This document shows, piece after piece, positions 37,301 through 46,883 of a stretch of 64,000 nucleotides of DNA (positions are counted from its first letter, which is position 1; each line of letters starts with the position of its first letter). The position numbers and the translations under genes are program-made. The notes beneath the pieces were generated by a model that worked only from the letters and a program-made list of their open reading frames with translations, was not told the DNA's origin and searched no databases. The DNA is from JABGPL01 sp964387885 (GTDB taxonomy: Bacteria; Electryoneota; AABM5-125-24; Hatepunaeales; Hatepunaeaceae), in the NCBI GenBank assembly GCA_964387885.1, contig CAYLYZ010000002.1, forward strand, positions 46,976-110,975. The letters run 5' to 3'.

Positions 37301-40083
37301 AGTTCAATCTCACGCACGAAGTCTGTAATGCGGTTTCCCGGTAAGGGGAGCCCATCAAATTCCCGGTCATCATCCAGTCTACTGATTTCAATCCACTCAT
37401 ATTCCGGAGAAAGAGCCCAGTCTCTATCAGTAATATCAAAACAGATATAACCATAACCATCAGGACCGAACGGTGTGTTTTCTCGAGGTTCACTTATTTG
37501 TAATTGAAATCTTAACGTATCTGGAATATCATTTTCTTCTGTTCTAACGAGGAGCATCATATCAACAATTGATCCCGGAATGTTAAGTGTGCTTGCATTT
37601 ATCGTAAATCTGTCCCCGTCTAAACTTGAGGTTTCGCCTGAAGCTATTATTTCGAAATTGGATTCGGATTCTAATACATCAATCATCCAACTCTCTGAGA
37701 TAAGGCTAACCTGCATTTCCGGAGAGTCAAGACTCCCTGTATTTCTTACTCTGACATCAAACTCGACAATATCCTGATCGATTACGTTTCCACCGATTAC
37801 ATCTACAAATTCAAGGTTTGAGCCTTGGATCTCGATTGGCAGAAAATTTTCGAATTCCTGATCGTCACATTCAATAGTTATGAGTGAATTCAGGATTGCA
37901 TCCTCGGGTGTTGAAGGAAGGATTGTGACAATTGGGTGGTCTTCTGACTCTATTTCCTGTCCGGGTCGTATTTCATCGAACTCAATTTCTCCGTCTTCGA
38001 TTATTACCCAGGGTGATGTGGATGTAATTGTTGCGGAAACATCCCCTGCAATTTCATCAGTACCGTAATTATGAACCGTTATTCCAAGTTCTACTGTTTC
38101 ACCTGGATTAATTACTTCGTTTTCATTTCCTCCCTCAATTTCAGTAATAGAAGAGATAAACGCACCTAAATTGAGATCAACTTCTTCAATTTCAATTTCA
38201 GTTTGATAAGGCAATAAACCCTCACCGGTGACAGTGAGAATTAGGTTTTCATCCCAATCGGGATCTATCTCAATCTCACATGTTGCGTCCTCGTTAGTAA
38301 ACCCATAAGCAAGTAATTCACCCGGTTGTGTCAGGGTTACCATTGAATTTGGGATACCAACCTCATTATCCTCGTCAAAAACTTCAATTACAAGACGATT
38401 TGAACCAACGGCAATTATTTCATCATGAATAACTTCAATCTGATCGGGAGTACCTCTCCAAACAAGCTGAGAAGGATCACCATAATATCCAAAATCACTC
38501 CGGTAATACTCGAATCCGTATCTTTGCGCAACTCCACCGTTTTCCAGCATCGCTGTAGCAAAAGCTCTTGCCCAACCAAGTGGTAACTTATCAATCTGCA
38601 GAGCCTTTGCCATACTGCTAAGAATTACGTTGCATGCAGTCGTACCCTGATTGTGTGTTGATCCGGATATTGCAGAGGGACCCCTCAGGTCGTTTATTGA
38701 TCCAGTGAGCCAGATATCTGTCCATGCGTTCCTTACGTGGCCTCCACCACATGCGAGGTAGATAGGAAAGTTATCACTATTATAATTTAGTCCAAAATGG
38801 AGACCTCGATGAAATATTATATTGGCTCTTGAACCTAAGAGTTGATTTGCGAAATCCCTTAAGTTTGCTCCATCATCTGGATAAACCCAGGTTCTGACTC
38901 CAGTAAAACCTGCACGATTTGAAGCCTCTGCATTCCATAAAACACTTCGTTTCACAGATTCCATCCATCCTCCAACGCGCTCACCAAGGTGTCCTGCTAC
39001 CTCGAACCATTCCTGATTCTCAAGCCAGGGATTTAGTTGATAACTAAGTATTCTATTTATAACTACTTCTAACTGGTTTGATGAGTATGCGCATAATCGT
39101 CCAACAGCAACTTCTGCTGTATAATCATTTCCCTCAATAAATCCATAGCCCACATCATCCCACGAGGTTGTTGATCCGGATGGAGTTCCGAAAGCTCCAA
39201 TTAAACAAACGTATTCGAGGGGAGGATCCCATTCCTCATATCCGGTATGGATTAGTTCCCGAATTCTTCGTACACTTGAACGGTGTTCAGCATGCCAGGT
39301 TATATCAACATGGTGACCGCATGCGCGTTTCCAATCAGCCAGTAAATTAATTACTTCTCCATCATCTTCATCATCGAATGCCGATCCGATAATAAATAAA
39401 TAACCACCTAAAGATAGAGTTGCTCCGCCATCGTCTCTTTGAGGCGGATTTAATGTCAAAGCGCGCAGCATTCGATAACTGTCTCGAGTTAATGTCCTCG
39501 GTGCTGGAACTTCGTGTTGATCCGGATCATCAATGGGGGTGTAGGATAAAGAAACTTCAACATTTTCATTATGGATGAATTGTCCGGAAGAAGAATTGTA
39601 TTGATACGGGAAATATGTAACAGTTACAATCCGATTGCCCCTGAATATTTTCGGTTCGCTGACCATCACCGGTTGAGGAGGAAAGATTTGCGGGATTACT
39701 AATGTGCTTTCTGATTCCTTATTTTCTGATGTGAGATTATAAGCGAGTGGAGGAGCTGGCAAATTCTTGATGCTGGAATTGTCTGTTGTGATTTCAAGAG
39801 AAACTTCACAGTTCAGGGGAATGATTAAATTTCGAGTTATCGCGGGTAATTGAGGGTATCCATTAACCAGAGTCGTGGATTCTCCCTCAATAGACAAATC
39901 GGTGTAATTTTTTTCATCGACATTAACAACGGATATTTCCGGATTGGGGGATGTGAATGTAATTATCGATTCTGAAACACTTTCCGACATTAGAGTTGCA
40001 GGAGATGTGACCGCAACGGAAATTCCCGGCGAGATCGAAATTATTACTAAAAGGACATAGATCAAAGTTTTGAAGTTATGCAT
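34345..40083 (-). CDS. Giant secreted gingipain-like (peptidase C25) protein, paralogue 2
   Basis: ATG 40083 follows GAGGAGAAA and opens the signal peptide MHNFKTLIYVLLVIISISPG. The frame extends 14 codons upstream but that start is less likely. It has 1,912 residues with the same domain order as paralogue 1. The C25-like domain has GGYLFIIGSAF, YVCLIGAFG, GFIEGNDYTAEVAVGRLCA and PIYLACGGGH. The Gly-His of active gingipains is Gly-Leu (FHRGLHFG), while the Cys is kept. The sorting domain is GCYPNPANGPVRLVFGLPET. Its C-terminal 250 residues are much closer to paralogue 3 than to paralogue 1. Predicted cell-surface or secreted protein; the role is unknown and may be binding rather than proteolysis. 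Confidence 0.8.
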   Translation of the reverse strand: MHNFKTLIYVLLVIISISPGISVAVTSPATLMSESVSESIITFTSPNPEISVVNVDEKNYTDLSIEGESTTLVNGYPQLPAITRNLIIPLNCEVSLEITTDNSSIKNLPAPPLAYNLTSENKESESTLVIPQIFPPQPVMVSEPKIFRGNRIVTVTYFPYQYNSSSGQFIHNENVEVSLSYTPIDDPDQHEVPAPRTLTRDSYRMLRALTLNPPQRDDGGATLSLGGYLFIIGSAFDDEDDGEVINLLADWKRACGHHVDITWHAEHRSSVRRIRELIHTGYEEWDPPLEYVCLIGAFGTPSGSTTSWDDVGYGFIEGNDYTAEVAVGRLCAYSSNQLEVVINRILSYQLNPWLENQEWFEVAGHLGERVGGWMESVKRSVLWNAEASNRAGFTGVRTWVYPDDGANLRDFANQLLGSRANIIFHRGLHFGLNYNSDNFPIYLACGGGHVRNAWTDIWLTGSINDLRGPSAISGSTHNQGTTACNVILSSMAKALQIDKLPLGWARAFATAMLENGGVAQRYGFEYYRSDFGYYGDPSQLVWRGTPDQIEVIHDEIIAVGSNRLVIEVFDEDNEVGIPNSMVTLTQPGELLAYGFTNEDATCEIEIDPDWDENLILTVTGEGLLPYQTEIEIEEVDLNLGAFISSITEIEGGNENEVINPGETVELGITVHNYGTDEIAGDVSATITSTSPWVIIEDGEIEFDEIRPGQEIESEDHPIVTILPSTPEDAILNSLITIECDDQEFENFLPIEIQGSNLEFVDVIGGNVIDQDIVEFDVRVRNTGSLDSPEMQVSLISESWMIDVLESESNFEIIASGETSSLDGDRFTINASTLNIPGSIVDMMLLVRTEENDIPDTLRFQLQISEPRENTPFGPDGYGYICFDITDRDWALSPEYEWIEISRLDDDREFDGLPLPGNRITDFVREIELPFDFQFYGQVFNSATISENGFIALGGDLGNHTGGENFPLDRNIGGSFGMIAPYWDNLRVAGDRANIYTYFDDEEHLFIIEWYRVPVYNRNSTNTFQIILFDPEFYPFESGDGMIKFQYKDIIEPHEGFAPYYFSTGICSPDTRHGINYASFNEYPVTSAPVENRHAILFATDPYHLTGHLTGIVTDAETGDPIENAVVKTLYSQVALTDENGHWSIPNAWASEFSITAGKQGYNDSTLTGFGIEEDEELEINFDLLHPELSPSLDEISTDLNQNEMQEFDFEITNTGNGSLYYLTEKHLRGDADRNPWDLRQQMNLGQRLDEPRLYCAALIENQFYLTGTNNREPQIYVLNLQGELVDQFPQFINGGYGMKDLAWDGQLLWGGFENNIFGFTTEGELMVHLDGPFNPNNNFAWDPDREVLWVSSTTSNIAGITQVGREIERLNRCGLRIYGLAYYSDDEDNHPLYIFHKDRDIGDQLVTKMNPDTGDTLFVKVLEGGGEGSPTGAFITTDLDVYSWVFLAMINDGPNDHLDIWQVDSRRDWFSIDPPSGFIDSQQSQDYVITVNSESLSEQVRYEGDILFKHNADDGEFALPVTLDVIGGMREITLELNQGWNQISINVTPENLDVPTLLSPLVDENLLILAKDGSGRFFFPAQGFCSIPNWNVADGYLISVSEQCELDISGEIVQFNTPIDLHQGWNMSSYFPTQPTNTITALSGIRDQLIMAKDGSGDFYIPQFDFCNIGNMVEHEGYQFKVREDVELIYRLENNEEFRAPIADPEYYSLKNGNIDIANLSNTNMSVLLIGETSLSGYEIGALTESGKLVGSGRIDNTGRCGLAVWGDNPDTDEIEGAINQEMIKFRIWDGVSESDVTVTNLMGSSSWEAEEFFAGKIVSIDSAQVEFGIIGCYPNPANGPVRLVFGLPETDAVSVRLYDINGRMIKTVLEGSTKAGFSEVTWNTSDLSSGIYVIQLEMSQKRSSTKLVLLK

Positions 40084-40576
40084 CAGAGTTTCTCCTCTTA
40101 TTAGCAAACCTTGGTTTTCGAGCAATGAATACTTTGTCTAAATTAATCACTCCTGTGGTTCTGCAAATTATCAAGAATGAAAGAGAAAATAATTAGTGGT
40201 TATGACAGTTTTATCAGATTAATCCATATCTGATTGAAATAAACAATATTGGTCAATGTTCACAAGTAACATTGACTCAAAAAAATGAGTTTTCGGAAAC
40301 CTTTAACGGGGGATCCGAAAGGGAATTTGCTACGGATGTTAAAAAGGGCAGTATGGTAAAACACTGCCAGAGGAACTTTCTGTGCGGATAATAACATGCG
40401 AATTAGACTCAACAATTTGATGTGAATTGTCTTAAATACATGTTGTTAACAATTTAATAATAAACGCATGAATATCAAAGCAGTTCTTATGAAATAAATT
40501 TTATTACTGAATCAGAATCAAAAGAAACAGGTTGTACCAACCACTTGATGAAACAATCGTGATCTCTGTACGGATC
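40084..40576 (-). promoter_or_regulatory. Conserved long 5' leader of C25-like paralogue 2
   Basis: Counterpart of 33848-34344: blocks at 40427-40460, 40373-40407, a GGCAGT/ACTGCC hairpin (40347-40368), TTTGCTACGGA (40325-40335), and an ATCAGAT/ATCTGAT hairpin (40213-40234). Stems are kept while loops differ. The stop of paralogue 3 lies at its far end with no obvious terminator between. Confidence 0.55.
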
Positions 40577-43500
40577 TTATTTCAGGACTATTATTTTAGA
40601 AATACTCTTTCTCTGTGACATTTCAAGTTGAACCATGTAGATTCCCGACGATAAATCGGATGTATTCCAGATAACTTCAGAAAAACCAGCTTTCTCTTGA
40701 CCATCAAGAATTGTTCTTATCATCCGACCGTTTATATCAAAAAGACGCACGGAAACGGCACCGGATTCCGGTAGTCCAAAGACCAAACGAACAGGACCGT
40801 TTGCAGGATTCGGGTAACAGTCAATTATTCCGAATTCAATCGGAGATGAATCTATCGTTACAATTTTACCGACAAAGAACTCATCTGCATTCCAGAATGA
40901 ATTTCCAATCAAATTAGTCACCGTCAGATCGCTTTCTGAAACACCATCCCAAATACGGAAATCAATCATTTCCAGATTTGTCGCACCCTCAATTTCATCA
41001 GTATCTGGATTGTCACCCCAAACAGCCATCCCGCAACGGCCATCCTGATCAATACAGCCCGAACCAACCACTCTACCGGATTCAGTGAACGCACCAATCT
41101 CAAGCCCGGATAGAGATGATTCACCAATTAGCAGAACAGACATATTTACTGCTGAAAGTGTTGCGACATCATTATCTCCGACCTTCACAGAGTAATGTTC
41201 TGGATCAGGTTGGAGTCCCCTAAATTCTTCGTCGTCTTCTTCGAGTTGATAGATTAGTTCCACGTCCTCTGAAACTTTATATTGATATCCATAGTTTTCA
41301 TCGAGATTATCAATATTGCAATAATCAAACGCCGGAAGATAAAAATCTCCCGATGGTGATTTTGCTATGATAAGTTGGTCTCTGATTCCTGAAAGAGCCA
41401 TTTCCGGAGCTAATGGTAGTCTGGGGAAGTACGCACTGAGGTTCCATCCTTCCTGAAGCTCAATCGGTTCGTTAGGTTCGATTATTGCACCTTGGATTTC
41501 AAATCTGAATGGTTCCGTAAGGTAGAGCATATATCCATCCGATGCTGACCATTCCGGGATGATGTTTACATTAATTTCTGGGAAATAGAATTGACCAACA
41601 CCGTTTTTTGCAATAATCAGACAACCATTATCCACCAATGGTGCAAGCACATTACGAACATCCAAATCGTCGGGACGTACATTGAGAGATATCTGATTCC
41701 AGCCCTGTATCAGATCAAGTGAGATATTTCGTCTACCGCCGAGAACATTCAGTGTAATGGGCAGAGTAAACTCAGCATCCATTGCATTATGGTGGAATAC
41801 AAATTCAGATTCGAACTGTAATTGTGGTGGTAGAGCTTCAGCATCAAGTGTTATAACCAATTCTTGAGTTTCACCTGCAATAATTGTCCCTCCGGTAGGT
41901 TGCAAATCAAACCATTCACGTCTTGCATCGAGTTGCCAGAGATCAAATCGATCGTTTGGACCGTTATTGGAGATCGACATAAAAACCCAGCTGTTTACAT
42001 CGAATCTGTTTGAAATAAATGCTCCGCTGGGTGTCCCGCCTCCTTCTGGTTCCAGGACTCTTACAAATAAAGTATCTCCGTTTTCAGGATTCATTTTGGT
42101 GATAATCTGGTCACCAATATCATTGTCTTTATGGAAAATGTATAATGGAAATCCGTCGAGATCAGCTGAATAGTAAGCAAGTCCGTAAATCCTCATATTC
42201 TGTCTGTCCAAAGTTGCTATTTCATTACCTTCACGGTCAATACTTGTTATGTTGGATGTTGTGCTGCTTGTCCAGAGTAATTCTCTGTCAGAATCCCACG
42301 CGAGATTGTTGGTTGGATTAAATGGTCCTTCAAATTCAATTATCAGTTCACCATCAGTCGTATGCCCATAGATGACCTCACCACCACTGCCCCAGATTAA
42401 TTCTCCATCATAAGCCATATCTTTAAATCCGTAAGATCCCCCTTCGAATTGAGCAAATTGATTAACCAGCTCGAAGTCCTCATTCAGAACATAAATCTGT
42501 GGATCCCTTCGATTTGATCCGGCAATGTAATAATGGCCATCTACATAAACCATGCCCTGTAACCTTGAATCCTGTAGTAAATCTCCGAGATTCTCCTGAT
42601 TGCGTATTTGCCACGGATCCAGATCAGCTCCTCCACGCAAGTGTTTTGAGACATCCCACATCAGGGTGCCATTACCGGTATTATTTATTCTGAAATCAAA
42701 GTTAATTGATTCTTCTGCTGCCAGCTCTGTTAATAACTCTTCCCTTGAAGGAGTAAATTCGGGATGTAGAAGTGCGAAATCGAAATTGAGAGTGTCATCC
42801 TCTTCGATTAACAACTCGGTTAGAATAGAGTCATTATATCCCGATTTAAAGCAACTTAGAGTAAACTCCATTTCTGCCAGAGCATTATCAATTATCCAAT
42901 CACCATTTTCATCAGTAACAGCCGAGAATCCATGTTGAGTGCTTATGAATGCACCTTCAATTGGCTCTCCATTACTTAAATCCGTAACCTGGCCGGTTAA
43001 CACTCCGGAAATATAGGCAGCTGAAGTGCTGAAAAGGAGAGCACATCGATTGGCAATCGGAACAGCCGTGTTTGGGCGTTGGTTATTGAAACTATAGTTA
43101 ATTCCGGTTGTCCCATCAGGGCTTGAGATTCCCACCGAAGCATAGGGAACTACTGCAGTCCATGACTGATCAGGTCCGGACTCATCCTCAATCTCTTTAT
43201 ACTGAAATAGAATGTTTTGATCACCGGTCATTGTAAGCCAGACATCGTGATCATACAGGATTACCTGAAAGGTCAGGTCTGTATCTCCGGGTTGGTGTTG
43301 AACTCTGTACCACTCAACAATAAAGCGAGCCTCATCTCTATCATAGTAATAATAAATTCCTCCATTATCGGGCAGCTCCAGATTATCCCAAAACGGAGCC
43401 AGCATTCCGAGACCACCACCAATAGCCTCGTCCATAGGCCAATTCTGGAAGTTTACCACCCATTCCTGATCACCCATTGAAATGAAGCCATTTGTCCCGA

Positions 43501-46500
43501 CAGTGATTTGATCGTACATTCGACCATAGAATTGAGTTTCGAAGGGAAGGTCAATCACCTGTGTCTCACCAATATTCATCGGAGAGTTGCCTTCAAAGCC
43601 AATCTCAATCCCTCTAAAATCAAAATCGTCGTCTCTCCGACTAATCTCAATCCATTCATAAACGGGAGCAATTCCCCAGTCTCGGTCTGTATTATCAAAA
43701 CATATATATCCGTAACCATCAGGTCCGGTAGGAGATTCATCCTGAGCGTCACCTATTCGCATGTCGAAGAATACGGTATCAACAAAACCGGCTTCATTTG
43801 ACAGAATTATAATCATATCACGACGGGTTCCAGGTACAACCATAAGATTACCACTCGCGCGGAATCGTTCACCTTCAATTCGTGCAAACCTGCCAGCATT
43901 AGCAGCTGGATAGTTTGCTTCGTCAATTGCAATTGATACTCCCAATCCGAGCGCTTTAAGACGGGCATTCATGGGAGGTGCATCCTGTTCGCCTCTGTTA
44001 GTAAGGTAAACATCAATATTGCGCATTCTGTAATCTAATTCATCGCCTCCCAACAACCTCCGGAACACAAAATTGGGTGCCTCCGGTGTAAGTGCAATTG
44101 AAGAGGTATATGTTCCGTCGTCACTTTGAAATACAACGTCCAGAACAGGTTTAGTATTGGGTCGACTTGTGCCATCCGGGCAGGCGTTGTGAGCCACAAA
44201 TACCACAGGTTCGTCTCCTTCGGATTCTTCTCCGGCAGCAATATTACCGAAATTGATTTCATTATCAAGAATTTCTATCCAGGGTGATTGAGTGCTTATA
44301 ACAGCGCTAACATTTGTAATTTCATCATTATCATCAAGATTGGCAGCAACAAGCTCAATGCTGAAAGTCTCACCCGGATTAATGGCACCATCATCGTTAC
44401 CTTCAATTTCAGTTAATGTAAAATCTTGAACCTCCACAGAGTGGACGTTTTCACGGACTTCAATTTCACCGAAGAAGGGTAAAATATCTCGACCTGTTAT
44501 GGTAATGAAAACAGTTTCATTTTCATATTCAAAATCTTCATCAAAGAAGAACCGCACCATTCCGGTCTCATCAGAGAATTCTCTCTCCATGAACATGTCA
44601 TCGTAATCGGCATAATCTTCTTCATCTGGATCGGGCATATCACCCGGCATATAAAAAGTAACCTGAGCTCCATGCACACTCTGATTGTCTTCATCAATCA
44701 CTCGCACCTCAATAGTTCGCTCAGAAGAAGCGATCTCCTCGGGAAACTCAGCTTCGACTATTCTGGGAGCTCCATCCCAATACTGGATACCGGGATCTCC
44801 ATAATACATAAGATCACTCCTTACGTATCCGGCGATTCCCTGGAAATTCGGTATAAATCGTCTTGGACCTAAAACAGCCTTAACTCGTGCCCAGCCAAAT
44901 GTCATGTCGTGCATAAGAAAGGCACTGACCTGTTCCAACCAAACAACATTCATATGCAGAGTATGTGGATTGCCCCATGAACATGTAACGGCAACAGGTC
45001 CTCTTGGGTGATCTGCGTCGCACATTTTGAGAAGTGTCCAAACGGAGTATTCCTGATGACCACCGAGATACATGTCAATCGGGAAGACTTCGTTTTCCAT
45101 AACTCCAGGGAGTCGATTTCGGAAATAGTAGTTTTCAGCCCTGCCGATCATTATACTCACGCCATCGTTGTATTGCTCGCAAAGGAAGGGTCCAACTAAC
45201 TGACCACCTCCATCATGTTGTTCGTAATTCTCGTAAACTCGAACATCCTCAAAATTCTTTGACTCAAGCAGCATCCTTCCCCAACGAACGTTCATGGGAA
45301 GACCAACATGCCAGTTACGACCCCACCTCTGAGCATAAACCGCTGCCCTGTTTAGCCATTCCATATCTTCAATATTTGGGTCAGCTTCGTAAGCCATGGT
45401 TCTAAACAAAAATACCTGCAACTGATCAGGATTTCCAGCACACCATCTGGAGACTCCAACATCCGCAGCATCATCATTTCCCTCAAGTAAACCATAATAC
45501 CAGTCATAATGATGACCGCTCGATGCTAATACCCAACCTGGTTGGAAAGGTAGATTTCCGTAACTTGTAAGATCCCCAACTAATAAAAGTTGATCAAACG
45601 GATCGGTATCTGCATTGAGGTAGGCATTGTATCTTTCCTGTATGCCAGCTTTGATTGTATTGGCATTCAGTGCTTCATTCTCAGTAAGGCTCAGAATATC
45701 AACTTTCCATCCTGATTTTCGTCGCCATTCAATAAATGGCACGATGTGAGGCAAACATTCCTCACGAGTTACTATTAAATAGTGTCCGTTATATTCCGGG
45801 AATTCCCCGTTGTCAGGGTCGTCCCGACCGACTTCGTCACCATTTAGAGCAAAAGTTCGAATGAATTTGAGGAATTCTTTCGATCTGTTTCGTCTGGTTT
45901 GGTGATGTGCAGGATTGACAGGTTCCGCATCTGTATAGTTCAGAGTTGCCTCAATTCTATCATAATGACGATATACATTCTCATGAGGATCATATTGTAC
46001 AGGATAGGTAGTTATGTTCACCATTCGCACACCACGAACGATATAAGGTTCCGACATCTCAGCAATTGTTGAGGGGAAGACTGAGTCGAGAGAATAATCA
46101 TTATTCAGAGACAAAATTTCTTCCTCAGCTGAGCCATCACCTGAACAAAGGATTGGTGTAAGATCAGCGTTGATTACTCGCGGAATAGATGATTCGACAG
46201 ATAGCTCTAAACCACAAGCCGGAGGAACAATAACAACTCTTGTAACTGCTGGAAGAAGCGGTTTGTTTTTTTCCAGGGTAAAGCCTTCACCGGGCAGGGA
46301 TAACTTTTCAGATGAGAGGACTCCATCAGAAATAACATTACTTTCAAGATCCTTTAAGTCGAAATCAAGTTTAATTGACTGTTGAGATGATTCGATAATT
46401 GCAGTTCTATTCTCTAATTGTTCAGAATAGGAGTCGAATAAAGAAACTTGATTGGTTGAGATGGCAAATGCTGATACTGCAAGAACAACAGTAAGGATCA

Positions 46501-46525
46501 AAATGTGAGGTAGAACTTTTTGCAT
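40577..46525 (-). CDS. Giant secreted gingipain-like (peptidase C25) protein, paralogue 3
   Basis: The 1,982-residue protein has a signal peptide (MQKVLPHILILTVVLAVSAFA), a propeptide-like region, and a more divergent C25-like domain: GHYLIVTREECLPH, LLLVGDLTSYG, GLLEGNDDAADVGVSRWCA. The active-site region reads IGRAENYYFRN and IDMYLGGHQEY, so neither the Gly-His nor the Cys of gingipains is present. Downstream domains match paralogues 1 and 2: the SIELVAANLDDND CARDB-like segment, GPDGYGYICFD, LTGQVTDLSNGEPIEGAF, tandem GWN repeats, and sorting domain DCYPNPANGPVRLVFGLPES. It is predicted to be surface-displayed and catalytically inactive. It is first of the three in transcription order and lacks the leader shared by the other two. 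Confidence 0.8.
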   Translation of the reverse strand: MQKVLPHILILTVVLAVSAFAISTNQVSLFDSYSEQLENRTAIIESSQQSIKLDFDLKDLESNVISDGVLSSEKLSLPGEGFTLEKNKPLLPAVTRVVIVPPACGLELSVESSIPRVINADLTPILCSGDGSAEEEILSLNNDYSLDSVFPSTIAEMSEPYIVRGVRMVNITTYPVQYDPHENVYRHYDRIEATLNYTDAEPVNPAHHQTRRNRSKEFLKFIRTFALNGDEVGRDDPDNGEFPEYNGHYLIVTREECLPHIVPFIEWRRKSGWKVDILSLTENEALNANTIKAGIQERYNAYLNADTDPFDQLLLVGDLTSYGNLPFQPGWVLASSGHHYDWYYGLLEGNDDAADVGVSRWCAGNPDQLQVFLFRTMAYEADPNIEDMEWLNRAAVYAQRWGRNWHVGLPMNVRWGRMLLESKNFEDVRVYENYEQHDGGGQLVGPFLCEQYNDGVSIMIGRAENYYFRNRLPGVMENEVFPIDMYLGGHQEYSVWTLLKMCDADHPRGPVAVTCSWGNPHTLHMNVVWLEQVSAFLMHDMTFGWARVKAVLGPRRFIPNFQGIAGYVRSDLMYYGDPGIQYWDGAPRIVEAEFPEEIASSERTIEVRVIDEDNQSVHGAQVTFYMPGDMPDPDEEDYADYDDMFMEREFSDETGMVRFFFDEDFEYENETVFITITGRDILPFFGEIEVRENVHSVEVQDFTLTEIEGNDDGAINPGETFSIELVAANLDDNDEITNVSAVISTQSPWIEILDNEINFGNIAAGEESEGDEPVVFVAHNACPDGTSRPNTKPVLDVVFQSDDGTYTSSIALTPEAPNFVFRRLLGGDELDYRMRNIDVYLTNRGEQDAPPMNARLKALGLGVSIAIDEANYPAANAGRFARIEGERFRASGNLMVVPGTRRDMIIILSNEAGFVDTVFFDMRIGDAQDESPTGPDGYGYICFDNTDRDWGIAPVYEWIEISRRDDDFDFRGIEIGFEGNSPMNIGETQVIDLPFETQFYGRMYDQITVGTNGFISMGDQEWVVNFQNWPMDEAIGGGLGMLAPFWDNLELPDNGGIYYYYDRDEARFIVEWYRVQHQPGDTDLTFQVILYDHDVWLTMTGDQNILFQYKEIEDESGPDQSWTAVVPYASVGISSPDGTTGINYSFNNQRPNTAVPIANRCALLFSTSAAYISGVLTGQVTDLSNGEPIEGAFISTQHGFSAVTDENGDWIIDNALAEMEFTLSCFKSGYNDSILTELLIEEDDTLNFDFALLHPEFTPSREELLTELAAEESINFDFRINNTGNGTLMWDVSKHLRGGADLDPWQIRNQENLGDLLQDSRLQGMVYVDGHYYIAGSNRRDPQIYVLNEDFELVNQFAQFEGGSYGFKDMAYDGELIWGSGGEVIYGHTTDGELIIEFEGPFNPTNNLAWDSDRELLWTSSTTSNITSIDREGNEIATLDRQNMRIYGLAYYSADLDGFPLYIFHKDNDIGDQIITKMNPENGDTLFVRVLEPEGGGTPSGAFISNRFDVNSWVFMSISNNGPNDRFDLWQLDARREWFDLQPTGGTIIAGETQELVITLDAEALPPQLQFESEFVFHHNAMDAEFTLPITLNVLGGRRNISLDLIQGWNQISLNVRPDDLDVRNVLAPLVDNGCLIIAKNGVGQFYFPEINVNIIPEWSASDGYMLYLTEPFRFEIQGAIIEPNEPIELQEGWNLSAYFPRLPLAPEMALSGIRDQLIIAKSPSGDFYLPAFDYCNIDNLDENYGYQYKVSEDVELIYQLEEDDEEFRGLQPDPEHYSVKVGDNDVATLSAVNMSVLLIGESSLSGLEIGAFTESGRVVGSGCIDQDGRCGMAVWGDNPDTDEIEGATNLEMIDFRIWDGVSESDLTVTNLIGNSFWNADEFFVGKIVTIDSSPIEFGIIDCYPNPANGPVRLVFGLPESGAVSVRLFDINGRMIRTILDGQEKAGFSEVIWNTSDLSSGIYMVQLEMSQRKSISKIIVLK

Positions 46526-46883
46526 TGCGTTTTCCAGGAAGTTATCTCAAAGCACCCTCTAATCTTCGAACAAGTCAATCAAATTCATAATCTTGATTTG
46601 TTAGTTCGGATTAAAGGTGAAAACAGAAATAAAGGTTTGGGAGCTGTTCAGAGTGGTAGATCATTAAAACCGTTCACAACTTGAGATGTAAATGAGAGTA
46701 TACATCTTTATAATATTAACTAATTTACTCTAAATATCAAAGGTCTGATCAAGGAAAAGTTCACTTTTTTTTGTAGTTATGGAATAGGTTGGGGATATTA
46801 TATAATAAAGATATGCTGTTAAGGCTGGTTTGAGTTATATGGGTAATTCATTCCCAACAGGTGAAAATCGAGTATTAGTTCAA
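46526..46883. other. Intergenic region upstream of C25-like paralogue 3
   Basis: 358 bases, AT-rich. A 7-bp hairpin AGATGTA/TACATCT (46684-46707) is present. I do not see the conserved blocks found upstream of paralogues 1 and 2, nor a gene. Confidence 0.4.
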
